Part shown: positions 41,925 to 51,485 of the stretch, piece after piece | Layout: every line of letters starts with the position of its first letter | Numbering within the stretch: position 1 is the first letter of the stretch | Assembly: GCF_000739635.1 (NCBI RefSeq) | Contig: NZ_BATQ01000076.1 | Location: 1-64,000, forward strand | Direction of reading: 5' to 3' | From: Verrucomicrobium sp. BvORR034 | GTDB taxonomy: Bacteria; Verrucomicrobiota; Verrucomicrobiia; Verrucomicrobiales; Verrucomicrobiaceae | DNA length: 64,000 nt | Notes under the pieces: model-generated | Databases searched by the model: none | The model's input: only the letters and a program-made list of their open reading frames with translations | Told to the model about the DNA's origin: nothing | Program-made: the position numbers and the translations under genes

Positions 41925-44009
41925 TCACTCGCTCTTCAATCTCACCTCGTGCGGTGTCTTCTCCTCGTTGCCAGCAGCGTCACTGCTTTTCGCCGTAACG
42001 CTAGGGGCGGCGGGGATGATGGCTTCCCAGTCGGCATAGTTGGTGCGCAGGGGACGGGCGGGGACGTTGTTGATGGTGACATCGGCTACTTCGCCGTTGT
42101 CGAGCGTGACACCGCGAACCCGCAGTTTGCCGCCGGGCGCTGGCTCGCAGGAGGTGATGACTGTGGAAGGCGGGAGATCATCCTTCGGCTCGATGAATTC
42201 CAGCTCCCCTGGTTTCTGATAGCGGCTGGCGCGAGGATGGAAGACGCCGGAGGCCACAACATCCGTCATGGTGAGGCGGGAATGCTCCTGCAGGTGGGAG
42301 TTGATGCGCCAGATGCCATAAAGAACATTGTGAATGCGCATGCGGTCATTCAACACGGAGGGACTGCCAGCGTGGTAGGCCCAATCGCAATCCCACAGCA
42401 GGGTATTGCGCAGGATGAAGGGGTGGTACATGTCCGGCCCCACGCCGTCCACATCCTTCAAGGCGGTGTCATTTGGGAGGCCGAGGATGGAGAGGCCGTT
42501 GAAGCCTCCCAGGTTGATGCCAAACCGCCGCTGGGTGTGGGCCTCATTGGAGTCAAAGCGGATGAATGGCAGCGTGCGGATGTCCACGGGCTTTCGTGAT
42601 CCATCGGGCTGGAGCACGGGAAGGACGGGGTTGAACTTTTCTGAGGCCACCACCTCGAAGCGGTAGCCGTGCTGGTCGCACTCTGCCGCCACGTTGCGGG
42701 TGAAGGCGTTGAGGGAGTTGGACCACCAGAAGGCCGCGCCGTCGTTCTGGTCAAAGGCGAGGGCCTGATCCGGCAATGGTTTGCCGCGCAGAGCCAGCAC
42801 GCCCAGATTGCGATCCAGCAGGTTGCGGGTCTCGGTGCCGTCTTCCAGGAAGAAGGCGTGCCCGACGCTCTTGTAGCCGATGCAGTCCCGCACGACGAGG
42901 TAGTCCGTGCCGTGGATGGTGAGGCAGCGGTTATGGCTGTCCCAGATGCTCAGTCCCACCACGCTGGTACCTCGCATGGTCGTGCCGCACTGGTGAAAGT
43001 GAATGGGGTAGCGGCCGAGAAGATCCCTCTTCCCTAGATGGCGGAATTCTGCATAGCTCAGGTTGCCGGTGCTGTGCCGGTGGTACATGGTGTGACCTCG
43101 AACTCCATCTGGATCCGCTGATTCCACGATGACATTTCTGGAGAGGTTGGCCACCTCGGCGGAGAACTCGGTGCCGCCTTCGTGCCGGTTGGCCGGTGGC
43201 TGTTCGTCTGTGGTTAGGATGGTGTGGCCGCGTTCTTCCCGAATCTCGCCGATCTTGGCGGTTTCGCTCTGTGGCTGATCGGCCACACTGCGGGTGAAGT
43301 TGTAGGGGTGCCCGGGGAACTGGCGTCGGGTCCCCGTGATAAGGATCTGGTCACCCTTGCGCCAGTCGGGTACCCGTTCTGCCAGTTCGAGGTCAAACTC
43401 GGCCGAGTTCTCGTTGGTGCGTCCCAGTTTTACCCAGGTGCGCAGGAGCGGGGCTCCATGGAGGTCCATACGGCCGCCACAGCAGATGATGGCGGGGCAG
43501 GAGTTGGGATCCAGCCCCTCCACCGGGGTGAGCCGGATGAGGGCGGTGTAGGGGCGGGGAATGGGGAGCGCCACGGTACCCACCTCCAGCGCGGCCTGGG
43601 GGACTCCAGCGGGCACTGGGGTGGAAGGGGCATGACAATCAAAGCCCTCCTCACGCGTGTCTGCGCCTGGTTGGATTTTGATGAGGCCTACGCAGAGCTT
43701 CGTGTTCCGGTCGCGGGCAAAGGTCAAGCTCCCGCCGATGTGGATCGAGCGGATGACCTCGTCGCTGGCTACATCATAGATGATGGTGTGGCTGGGGAGG
43801 ATCTGCACCTTTTGTCCCGGAGCGGGCAGCTGCCCGCGTTCCCACGTCGAGGTTGAGGACCAGGGGCCGCTGCCGGCAGTACGGACCGTGGGCGGTTCAG
43901 CCGCGGATAGTTGTCCGGTGAAATGCAGGAGGAAGATTGAGAGAATGAGGAAGCTCGGCGCAAGAGAACGACAGCGCAGGTGCAAGGGAGCGAGGTAGGA
44001 GGGGATCAT
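41925..44009 (-). CDS. Secreted G8-domain / right-handed beta-helix protein, 694 aa
   Basis: An exported protein with a signal peptide at residues 1-37 (LAPSFLILSIFLLHFTGQLSAAE). The G8 domain follows (~45-190: STSTWERGQLPAPGQKVQILPSHTIIYDV, SIHIGGSLTFARD, GRMDLHGAPLLRTWVKLG). A parallel beta-helix region comes next, with GRYPIHFHQCGTTMRGTSVVGLSIWDSHNRCLTIHGTDYLVVRDCIGY and DGTETRNLLDRN. This architecture matches animal CEMIP/TMEM2 (hyaluronan depolymerases) and fibrocystin-like proteins, so a polysaccharide-binding or -cleaving role is plausible. It is not proven, and no catalytic residues could be assigned. Stand-alone gene. Confidence 0.8.
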   Translation of the reverse strand: MIPSYLAPLHLRCRSLAPSFLILSIFLLHFTGQLSAAEPPTVRTAGSGPWSSTSTWERGQLPAPGQKVQILPSHTIIYDVASDEVIRSIHIGGSLTFARDRNTKLCVGLIKIQPGADTREEGFDCHAPSTPVPAGVPQAALEVGTVALPIPRPYTALIRLTPVEGLDPNSCPAIICCGGRMDLHGAPLLRTWVKLGRTNENSAEFDLELAERVPDWRKGDQILITGTRRQFPGHPYNFTRSVADQPQSETAKIGEIREERGHTILTTDEQPPANRHEGGTEFSAEVANLSRNVIVESADPDGVRGHTMYHRHSTGNLSYAEFRHLGKRDLLGRYPIHFHQCGTTMRGTSVVGLSIWDSHNRCLTIHGTDYLVVRDCIGYKSVGHAFFLEDGTETRNLLDRNLGVLALRGKPLPDQALAFDQNDGAAFWWSNSLNAFTRNVAAECDQHGYRFEVVASEKFNPVLPVLQPDGSRKPVDIRTLPFIRFDSNEAHTQRRFGINLGGFNGLSILGLPNDTALKDVDGVGPDMYHPFILRNTLLWDCDWAYHAGSPSVLNDRMRIHNVLYGIWRINSHLQEHSRLTMTDVVASGVFHPRASRYQKPGELEFIEPKDDLPPSTVITSCEPAPGGKLRVRGVTLDNGEVADVTINNVPARPLRTNYADWEAIIPAAPSVTAKSSDAAGNEEKTPHEVRLKSE

Positions 44010-44240
44010 AACCAATGCAGATGAATCTCCCGCGAGCACGCTTCTGGCCCACGGTAGAAAGTTGGAGTGGAAAGGCGAACTTTGATCCCCGTGAGCACCC
44101 CGCTTCGCCTGCGCGGTGCCACGTCGCGGTTATAGGAGGGGCAGGGGACGATGTCAATCGCTTGTGATGGAATGGGAGAGCGGGGCCGGCGGGATCTCCA
44201 GGCCGCCGCAACTCATGGAGGCGAAAGATGTGGTCACGGT

Positions 44241-44303
44241 TTGTAGAACTCACTTCGGAGTTCTGGTGCGCCTTCCCGTGTACCCCGGGTGGCGGCTCGT
44301 GAG
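44241..44303 (+). repeat. Truncated dispersed element (type A copy)
   Basis: TTGTAGAACTCACTTCGGAG...CCCCGGGTGGCGGCTCGTGAG corresponds to the first two-thirds of the type A element near 938-1211. The rest of the spacer 44010-44434 shows no gene and no recognisable Fur box. Confidence 0.65.
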
Positions 44304-44434
44304 ACAAAATGTAGAAACACGAAAAATTGTATGGAGGTGTGTTGCCGCATTTTCGTCTGCGAGGGGTGACAGCCTGTTCCCGGGTTCATTCCCCGTGGCC
44401 CTGGAGTGGGTTGTTGGCTCCTCAACATCCCAAC

Positions 44435-46600
44435 ATGAACAACGGTCATCTCCTCTCCCGACTCCTGCACATCTCCCGGGCCATGCAATGCCTGCCCGGC
44501 GTGTTGCTGCTGTTTCCCATGGCTGCGCAGGCCCAGACTGCGGCTTCCAGTGAAACCCTCCCCGAAGTGGTCGTAACCGCCGATGCGGAGCGCAGCTTCA
44601 CCGTGACGGAAGCCACCACGGCCACCAAACTGGACACCCCTCTGCGGGACATTCCCCAGACGATCAATGTCATCCCCAAGCAGGTGATTGAAGATCGCGG
44701 TGTGACCCGTGTGCAGGAAGTGGCGGACAACGTGCCTGGGGTGCAGTACTACAGCGGCTACGGCGGTCTCTCCAGCGGCTCGTTCTTCATCCGCGGTTTT
44801 GACTCCGGCGGCACCTATCGCGATGGGTTCAAGGACTTTGGCTTCCTGTCCCCGGTGGACGTGGTGGCGCTGGAGCGGGTGGAGTTCCTGAAAGGCCCGG
44901 CCTCTGTGTTGTACGGGCAAAACAATCCGGGCGGCATCGTGAACTATGTCTCCAAGCGTCCGGTGGCGTACTCGCTGAACGAGCTCGGCTTCACTTATGG
45001 CAGCTATGATCTGTACCGTGCAACGGGCGACTTTGGCGGCACCTTGATCAGCCGTGAGGTGCCTGGGACGCCGGGTCCCGTGCGTGCGAAAAATCCCAAG
45101 GCAGTGGCACCAGTCAACGCACCCACCAGCGAGCCGGTACTGACCTATCGCCTCACCGGTGCCTATGAAAATGCCGGAAGCCACCGGGACTACAATGAGT
45201 CTGAGAGTTATTACATCGGGCCCTCCGTCACCTGGAACATCACGCCCGACACGACGCTGACGGTCTTTGGCGAGTTCCAGCGTTACGACTACGTCTTTGA
45301 CCGTGGTCTCCTGCCGGTGAAGCAGACCTTCCAGGTGCCCACAAGCCGCTTCCTCGGTGAGCCGTCGAGCTATGCAGAGACGGAATCCTGGCGGGCAGGG
45401 TACGAGTTCATCCACAAGTTCAGCGACAACCTCCAGTTCCGCAGTGCCTTTGCCGCCATTCAGAGTGAGCAGCACAGCCTCTTCGCCCAGGCGAGCGAGC
45501 TGGAGGCTGACGGGCGCACGGTGCTGCGTGGCAGCACCCGCCGGTATGAGAAGTCTGAGAACTACACCTTGCAGAACGAGTTGAGCGGACGTTTCAACAC
45601 GGGCTCCGTGGAGCATCACGCGCTGGTGGGCGTGGAACTGGCCCGCTACTCATTTGGCTACAACATCGGCTTCGGACCGCTGGCATCGATTGACCTCTTC
45701 AATCCCAAGTACGGCGCCAGCCTGGGCAATGTAGCGATGGATCCCTGGGCGGAATACGGAGCGGATGCGTTGGGCATCTACGTGCAGGATCAGATCACGC
45801 TGACCAGCCAGCTCAAGCTGTTGGCAGGCCTTCGCTATGACTACGTGGAGTCCCAGTATGGCGGTGCCATGCCGGAGCAGACGGACAAGGCGCTGAGTCC
45901 GCGAGTGGGCATCGTGTACCAACCCTGGGAGCCGGTGTCTATCTTCGCCGGATGGTCCACCGCCTTCAGTCCGAACATTTTTGCCCTGAGCGAGAACGGC
46001 AGTGCGTTTGATCCGGAGGAGTCCGAGCAGTTTGAAGCCGGGGTGAAGGTGGAGTGGGTGAAGAACAAACTCGCCAGCACCATCGCGGTCTATGACATTA
46101 CCAAGGAGAACGTCCTCACGACGGATCCGAAGAACCCGGACTATAGCATTCTGACGGGTGAGCAAAAAAGCCGCGGTACGGAGTTCGACCTCATCGGCAC
46201 GCCGGTGCCAGGCTGGAACATCGTGGCCAACTACTCCTATACGGATGCGTACGTGAGCGAGGACACCACCATCCCGAACGGGACCAAGCTGGCGGCGGTG
46301 CCGGAGCATCAAGCGGGACTCTGGTCCAGCTATGAGATTCAGGACGGCGCGCTCAAGGGCTTTGGCGTTGGGGCAGGGGCCTTCTATGTGGGAGCCCGTC
46401 CGGCCACCATGCCGGGGAACGGGGTGGACCTGCCCAGCTACTGGCGTTTTGATGCGTCCCTGTTCTACAAGAAGGACAACTGGTCTGCCCAAGTGAACTT
46501 CAAGAACATCAGCGACGAGGACATCTACCAGAGCCAGGGTTATCTCATCTATCCGGATGCGCCGTTCAACGTGCAGGCTTCGGTGACGATCAAGTTCTGA
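44435..46600 (+). CDS. TonB-dependent siderophore receptor, 721 aa
   Basis: An outer-membrane receptor for ferric siderophores. The signal peptide ends at about residue 32 (LLLFPMAAQAQ). A TonB-box-like LPEVVVTAD and a plug domain follow (RDIPQTINVIPKQVIEDRG, GVQYYSGYGGLSSGSFFIRGF, VERVEFLKGPASVLYGQNNPGGIVNYVSKRP), then a 22-strand barrel. The barrel ends with FNVQASVTIKF, whose terminal Phe suits BAM recognition. It lacks the N-terminal STN signalling domain that its paralogue at 47800 has. The two share many blocks, so they probably arose by duplication. The PepSY gene follows after 7 bp. Confidence 0.92.
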   Translation: MNNGHLLSRLLHISRAMQCLPGVLLLFPMAAQAQTAASSETLPEVVVTADAERSFTVTEATTATKLDTPLRDIPQTINVIPKQVIEDRGVTRVQEVADNVPGVQYYSGYGGLSSGSFFIRGFDSGGTYRDGFKDFGFLSPVDVVALERVEFLKGPASVLYGQNNPGGIVNYVSKRPVAYSLNELGFTYGSYDLYRATGDFGGTLISREVPGTPGPVRAKNPKAVAPVNAPTSEPVLTYRLTGAYENAGSHRDYNESESYYIGPSVTWNITPDTTLTVFGEFQRYDYVFDRGLLPVKQTFQVPTSRFLGEPSSYAETESWRAGYEFIHKFSDNLQFRSAFAAIQSEQHSLFAQASELEADGRTVLRGSTRRYEKSENYTLQNELSGRFNTGSVEHHALVGVELARYSFGYNIGFGPLASIDLFNPKYGASLGNVAMDPWAEYGADALGIYVQDQITLTSQLKLLAGLRYDYVESQYGGAMPEQTDKALSPRVGIVYQPWEPVSIFAGWSTAFSPNIFALSENGSAFDPEESEQFEAGVKVEWVKNKLASTIAVYDITKENVLTTDPKNPDYSILTGEQKSRGTEFDLIGTPVPGWNIVANYSYTDAYVSEDTTIPNGTKLAAVPEHQAGLWSSYEIQDGALKGFGVGAGAFYVGARPATMPGNGVDLPSYWRFDASLFYKKDNWSAQVNFKNISDEDIYQSQGYLIYPDAPFNVQASVTIKF

Positions 46601-46607
46601 CGCAAGC

Positions 46608-47786
46608 ATGCGCAAACGTCTCTGGATGCTCCATTCCTGGATGGGGCTGGTTTCGGGACTCGGTCTGCTCTTCATCGGGCTGACCGGGTCCCTTCTCGTC
46701 TTTCGCACGGAGCTGGAGGTTCTGCTCAAGGCCCAGGCGGCGGAGGAGAAGGTCGTGGTGAATCCGGACATTCGCGCCCGGCTGGACTACGACACCTTGT
46801 TTCAAAAGGTACGGCAGCAGATGCCTGGTCGTGAGGTGGTGGCCTGGGACACGATCATGTTTGGCCATGGGGTGGACGCGGCGGCGGTGACCAAGGCTGA
46901 GAACCCCCGGGAGTGGGACTGGATCCGGGTGGCGGCGGCGACCGGTGAGGTCCTGCCCGATTTGCCCGAAAGCTGGGCGTCGCCTTACCTGGAGTGGGCA
47001 TTGAAACTGCACTACAGCCTTCTACTGGGGGACTGGGGCATCTTCTTTGCCGGAGTTCTGGCCTTGCTGTTGTGCCTGCTGGGCATTTCAGGCATCTACC
47101 TCTACCGCGGTTTCTGGAAGACGCTTTTCACCCTGCGCTGGCGCAGCAGTGCGCGCATCTTTTTCTCGGACCTGCACAAGATGGTGGGCATCAGTTCGGT
47201 GGTCTTCAATCTGATCCTGGGCCTGACCGGAGCTTGGTGGAACCTTCCGGTGATCAAGGAACTCATCTGGGGCCAGAATGGTTCCGGTCAACAGGTGCAG
47301 GCTGAGAAAAAGGCGGAGGACGCCCGGCCCCGAATGTACAACCGGCAGCTTTCCATCAATGATCTCGTGAAGGAATCGGTCCGGCTGCTGCCCGGGCTGG
47401 ACCCCAACCGGATCTATCTGAGCCTGCCACCACGGAATGAACACATGCGGCTCATTGGCTCCGTGGTGCCTGGGAACCCGTTGGTGGGAGACTATAACAG
47501 CACGATCCATTTTCATGCGGAGACAGGGAGCCTGTTGGAGCTGACGGACTACCGTCATGCCTCCTGGTGGGGAAAGTTCGAGGTCATGATGGGACCCTTG
47601 CACTTTGGCACTTTCGGCGGGCTGCCCATCAAGATCCTCTGGTGCCTGCTGGGGTTGTCTCCCGGTGTCTTGGCATGGACGGGGGCGATGATGTACTGGA
47701 AACGGCGACGGGCAATTCGGGGCAAATCTGCTGCCCGCGCCCGGCTCAAGGCAGTTGATGAACGGGAGGCCGAAGGCACGCTGTGA
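46608..47786 (+). CDS. PepSY-associated membrane protein, 392 aa
   Basis: An inner-membrane protein of the PepSY_TM family, often found with siderophore receptors; some members act as reductases that release iron from siderophores. Four membrane segments are visible: residues ~8-30 (MLHSWMGLVSGLGLLFIGLTGSLLVF), ~144-166, ~193-215 and ~343-365. Periplasmic PepSY-like regions lie between them. The paired histidines in LHSW, LKLHYS and DLHKMVG are typical and could bind haem. It is transcribed between the two receptor genes with gaps of 7 and 13 bp, so the three form an operon. Confidence 0.87.
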   Translation: MRKRLWMLHSWMGLVSGLGLLFIGLTGSLLVFRTELEVLLKAQAAEEKVVVNPDIRARLDYDTLFQKVRQQMPGREVVAWDTIMFGHGVDAAAVTKAENPREWDWIRVAAATGEVLPDLPESWASPYLEWALKLHYSLLLGDWGIFFAGVLALLLCLLGISGIYLYRGFWKTLFTLRWRSSARIFFSDLHKMVGISSVVFNLILGLTGAWWNLPVIKELIWGQNGSGQQVQAEKKAEDARPRMYNRQLSINDLVKESVRLLPGLDPNRIYLSLPPRNEHMRLIGSVVPGNPLVGDYNSTIHFHAETGSLLELTDYRHASWWGKFEVMMGPLHFGTFGGLPIKILWCLLGLSPGVLAWTGAMMYWKRRRAIRGKSAARARLKAVDEREAEGTL

Positions 47787-47799
47787 ATTCGTCTCCTCG

Positions 47800-50202
47800 A
47801 TGACCCATGCTCGCCGCCGCTCCAGTGCCTCCGCCCAGCGGAGTGGGTCTGGCTCGGGGTGGGGCCGCGGTTGGCGGGTGCATCTGGCTTTGCTCGCCTG
47901 CTCGGTTGGCCTGCAAGGGCCGCTTTTGACGGCGGAGCAGTCGGACGCCCGTTTTCACTTCTCCGAGCCAGCGGGGGATTTGGCTGAAGCGCTGGATCGA
48001 TTATCACGAGTCACCAAGTTGGATGTGATTGCTCGGGGGGATCTGCTCGCTGGTCGACGGGCTCCTGCTCTGGAAGGGCGCTTGACCGCAGAGGAGGCGC
48101 TCCTTGCCTTGCTCAAGGATTCCGGCTTCGAGGCCAGATTCACCGGGGATTCGGCAGTGGCCGTGGTACCCGTTGCGGAAGGGAGCGCAAGACTGCTGGC
48201 GGATCTCGGCAGCAGCCATCTTTTGAATGAGGTGGTGGTGACCGACTTTGCCGAACGAGGCTATACGGTCGAGACTGCCAGCACTGGCACCCGTCTGGAG
48301 GTGCCGCTGCGAGACCTGCCGCAGACGGTGGATGTTGTGCCCCAGGATCTGCTGCGGGATCGGGCCGTGCTTAGACCGGCGGAGCTGGCGGATAGCGTGG
48401 CAGGGGTGAGGGCCTTCACTGGGTATGGGGGGATCTCCAGCGGAGATTTCTTCATTCGCGGATTCGGCACCGACACAAGCTACCGCAATGGGTTTCGAGA
48501 TTTTTCCTTCCTCTCCCCGGTGGACTTCGCCGGGGTCGAGCGGGTGGAGTTCCTCAAAGGTCCGGCATCGGTGCTCTATGGGGAGGGGCAGCCCGGTGGG
48601 GTGGTAAACTACCTCTCGAAGAAGCCGGTGGCGGCACGGGTTCGAGAGTTAACGCTCACCACGGCCACAGACGAGGTCTATCGGGCGGCATTGGATCTGG
48701 GAGGCACCTTCATTCCTGCACGGCAGGGAGAATCTGAGCCAGTGCTGATGTATCGGTGGAACAGCGCATATGAGGATGCTGGCAGCCATCGTGACTACGG
48801 GGCTTCAGAGAGTCTGTTTCTGTCACCATCGGTGACCTGGCAGGTGACCGCGGATACGTCGCTCACCCTGCTGGGGGAGTATCACCGGTATGACTATGTT
48901 TTTGATCGTGGTCTGCTGGCGGTGCCCCAGGCCCTGAAGGTGCCGGTGGGTCGGTTCCTCGGGGAGCCGGAGAACGAGGCAAAGACGGATGCCTGGAGGG
49001 CGGGCTATGAGCTGAAGCACCGGTTCAGCGATGCGTGGCAGTTTCGCAGTGGATTCGCCATGATCCTCAGCGAGCAGACCAGTCGCTTCGCCCAGCCCTA
49101 TGAGGTCGCTCCAGATGGACATACCGTGCTCCGCCAGGCGACGGCACGGCGGGAGCGTTCCCAGAACTACACCCTGCAAAACGAACTGAGCGGACAGGTG
49201 ATCACCGGTGCCGTGAGGCATGATCTGCTTTTGGGTGTGGAACTCGCCCGCTACGAGTTCCGGTATGAGATCGGGTTCGTGGAAATGTCGCCCATCGATT
49301 TCTTCCATCCGGCCTATGATGCGCCGCTTCCCACCGCGCCGTATGATCCGCTGGATGGCTATGGAGCAGACTCTCTGGGCCTCTATGTGCAGGATCTCGT
49401 GACGCTGTCCCCCCAGTGGAAGCTTCTGCTGGGATTGCGACAGGACACCTCCCGCAGCCAGGAGGTTCTCTCCGGCCACACTCATGATGACCGTGCGTGG
49501 AGCCCGCGGGCGGGGCTGGTGTATCAACCGTGGGAGCCGTTGTCCCTGTATGCCGGGTGGTCTCACTCATTCAACCCCAACTTCGGCGTCAGCCGTGATG
49601 GCAGGAGCTTCGCTCCGGAGGAGGGAGAGCAGATTGAGGCGGGGCTGAAGCTGGAGCTTCTGGACCAGCGTCTCACGGCCGGCCTCTCGGTTTATGAAAT
49701 CACCAAGACCAATGTGCTGGTGCCGGACCTGAGCGCTCCCGAGTTCGTTTCCAACACTGGCGGGCAGAAAAGCCGGGGGCTGGAGGCGGAGGTGGCGGGC
49801 ACGCCGGTGCGGGGATGGAAGGTGAGCCTGAACTACGCCTGCACGGATGCCTTTGTGAGCGCTGATACCGCCGTCGCAGAGGGAACGCGACTGGCAGGCA
49901 TTCCCCGGCATGAGGGGGGATTCTGGACCACCTATGAATGGCAGTCTGGTCCGTGGAAGGGCTTTGGCGTGGGGACAGGGCTGGCCTATGCCAGCGACCG
50001 CCCTGCGACGCTGGCTGAGCAGACTGTCATGCTGCCCTCCGCGTGGCGATGGGATGCGGCACTTTTTTACCGGCGTGATTCCTGGTCCGCCCAGGTGAAC
50101 TTCAAGAACATCACCAGTGAACGCATCTACCAGAGCCAGGGAGCGCTGATCTATCCCGAGCCGCTGCTTCAGGTGCAGGCGAGTGTGACGGTGAAGTTCT
50201 AA
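47800..50202 (+). CDS. TonB-dependent siderophore receptor with STN signalling domain, 800 aa
   Basis: An outer-membrane transducer-type receptor. A long basic leader precedes the signal helix (WRVHLALLACSVGLQGPLLTAEQ, ~28-48). An STN domain follows at ~50-120 (FHFSEPAGDLAEALDRLSRVTKLDVIARGDLLAGRRAPALEG...GFEARFTGDSAVAVVP). Then come the plug (RDLPQTVDVVPQDLLRDRAV, GVRAFTGYGGISSGDFFIRGF, VEFLKGPASVLYGEGQPGGVVNYLSKKP) and the barrel ending LQVQASVTVKF. STN domains relay ligand binding to a FecR-type anti-sigma factor; fecR/fecI-like genes lie just downstream on the opposite strand. The ATG was taken as start; a longer frame overlaps the PepSY gene. Confidence 0.92.
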   Translation: MTHARRRSSASAQRSGSGSGWGRGWRVHLALLACSVGLQGPLLTAEQSDARFHFSEPAGDLAEALDRLSRVTKLDVIARGDLLAGRRAPALEGRLTAEEALLALLKDSGFEARFTGDSAVAVVPVAEGSARLLADLGSSHLLNEVVVTDFAERGYTVETASTGTRLEVPLRDLPQTVDVVPQDLLRDRAVLRPAELADSVAGVRAFTGYGGISSGDFFIRGFGTDTSYRNGFRDFSFLSPVDFAGVERVEFLKGPASVLYGEGQPGGVVNYLSKKPVAARVRELTLTTATDEVYRAALDLGGTFIPARQGESEPVLMYRWNSAYEDAGSHRDYGASESLFLSPSVTWQVTADTSLTLLGEYHRYDYVFDRGLLAVPQALKVPVGRFLGEPENEAKTDAWRAGYELKHRFSDAWQFRSGFAMILSEQTSRFAQPYEVAPDGHTVLRQATARRERSQNYTLQNELSGQVITGAVRHDLLLGVELARYEFRYEIGFVEMSPIDFFHPAYDAPLPTAPYDPLDGYGADSLGLYVQDLVTLSPQWKLLLGLRQDTSRSQEVLSGHTHDDRAWSPRAGLVYQPWEPLSLYAGWSHSFNPNFGVSRDGRSFAPEEGEQIEAGLKLELLDQRLTAGLSVYEITKTNVLVPDLSAPEFVSNTGGQKSRGLEAEVAGTPVRGWKVSLNYACTDAFVSADTAVAEGTRLAGIPRHEGGFWTTYEWQSGPWKGFGVGTGLAYASDRPATLAEQTVMLPSAWRWDAALFYRRDSWSAQVNFKNITSERIYQSQGALIYPEPLLQVQASVTVKF

Positions 50203-50241
50203 GAACCTGTTTGGATAAAAACATCCGGGTGTGGCAGGTTC
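50203..50241. other. Inverted repeat after the receptor operon
   Basis: GAACCTG (50203-50209) and CAGGTTC (50235-50241) flank a loop containing GGAT...ATCC. It begins at the receptor stop, in the convergent spacer before the fecR-like gene. It has no T-tract, so termination is uncertain. Confidence 0.3.
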
Positions 50242-50360
50242 AATTAAGGGAATGAGATAAAAGCGGCTTCGCCGAGCCTGAGAACTGCCCCCTCCGGGTT
50301 GCGGTCCTTTTGAGCCTGGACTGCGTTGCTCATCGGTTATGAATTCTAAGTAGCAGCGCT

Positions 50361-51386
50361 CTAGCGTCTCAAGACCTGGACCTCGCCGCTAGCCTGCACG
50401 GCAAAGCGCAGGGGCAGGATCTGCTCCAGAGCGGTGTAGGCCTGTTTGAGATCTCGCGTGGAAAGGGTTCCCGTGACGGTGAGCCGGCCCAGTTCTGGGT
50501 CGAGCAAGACCAGCCGGTTCTTCTGATGCCGCTGAAGGTCGGCCAGAACTTGGGAGAGCGGGCGGTTGCGGTAGCGCAGTCGGCCGTCTCTCCATGCGGC
50601 GAAGTCGCCGGGAGAGGCATTGTGGATCTTGGCTGAGGGACGGTCGCTGCCGCCTTCCCATGTAGTTTCCTCACCCGCAGTGAGTCGGAACGGTGGGTTG
50701 GTGGGGTGGCGATCAGAGGTCAGCTCTACTTCACCCTCGTCCACGCCCACTTCGACGGTTCCATGGGGCGCATCATTCCGGAGCAGAACCTGAAAGGTGG
50801 TGCCAATGTCGCGCACGGACCAGGTATCCGCTGCGACCCTGAATGGAGCACGATGGGGGGCCACCTCGAAGACGGCGGCGCCGTGGCGCAGATGGACGGT
50901 GCGCCCTGATTCGGTGGCCTCGTAGTGCAGGCTGGTCTGGGCATCCAGATGCACGTGGGTGCCGTCTGGCAGGGTGATCTGGCGGGTCTCGGCGATACCC
51001 GTGGAATAGGTGTTTCGGTTCTGGAGCATCCAGGCACCTGTGGCACTCAAGGTGAGCACGGCTGCTGCGGCAAGACCGACCAGACGCCGACGGGTAAGAG
51101 TCTGGCGGGATGCTGCGGGTGGACGGGCCAGAACGCGGGCGATTTCCGCGCTGTCGAAGGCTCCCGGCTGGCTCATGACCGCCAGCGTGGCCTGGGCTGC
51201 CAGAAACTCATCGAGGTGCTCGGGCCGTATTTTCAGCCAGGATTGGAGATGGCGCTCGTCTTCCGCGGACCACTCGGCGGGATTGAGCTTGCGCACCAGC
51301 CAGTGCATGGCCTGCTGACGCACCGTCTCGCGATCCATCGGGGGCGATGAAGGATGGGGAGGATGTTCAGGCTGGCCGGGTTCCAT
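50361..51386 (-). CDS. FecR-family anti-sigma factor, 341 aa
   Basis: An inner-membrane sigma regulator. Its cytoplasmic DUF4880-type N-terminus (ETVRQQAMHWLVRKLNPAEWSAEDERHLQSWLKIRPEHLDEF) is followed by one membrane helix (~102-121, RRLVGLAAAAVLTLSATGAWML). The periplasmic FecR domain comes next (RQITLPDGTHVHLDAQTSLHYE, GAAVFEVAPHRAPFRVAA, SVRDIGTTFQVLL), then a C-terminal STN/DUF4974-like part (RYRNRPLSQVLADLQRHQKNRLVLLDPELGRLTVTGTLS). It should read the STN domain of the convergent receptor and control the ECF sigma factor encoded 99 bp upstream. A Met at residue 17 is an alternative start. Confidence 0.9.
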   Translation of the reverse strand: MEPGQPEHPPHPSSPPMDRETVRQQAMHWLVRKLNPAEWSAEDERHLQSWLKIRPEHLDEFLAAQATLAVMSQPGAFDSAEIARVLARPPAASRQTLTRRRLVGLAAAAVLTLSATGAWMLQNRNTYSTGIAETRQITLPDGTHVHLDAQTSLHYEATESGRTVHLRHGAAVFEVAPHRAPFRVAADTWSVRDIGTTFQVLLRNDAPHGTVEVGVDEGEVELTSDRHPTNPPFRLTAGEETTWEGGSDRPSAKIHNASPGDFAAWRDGRLRYRNRPLSQVLADLQRHQKNRLVLLDPELGRLTVTGTLSTRDLKQAYTALEQILPLRFAVQASGEVQVLRR

Positions 51387-51485
51387 GCGTGCGGTTCAAA
51401 CTAATAAGACGCACTGGATGAGCTTTACCTCCAGTGCAAAAATCAGGCAGTGAACATTTTTTGTCCATTGCCTGAGGCCTGCATT

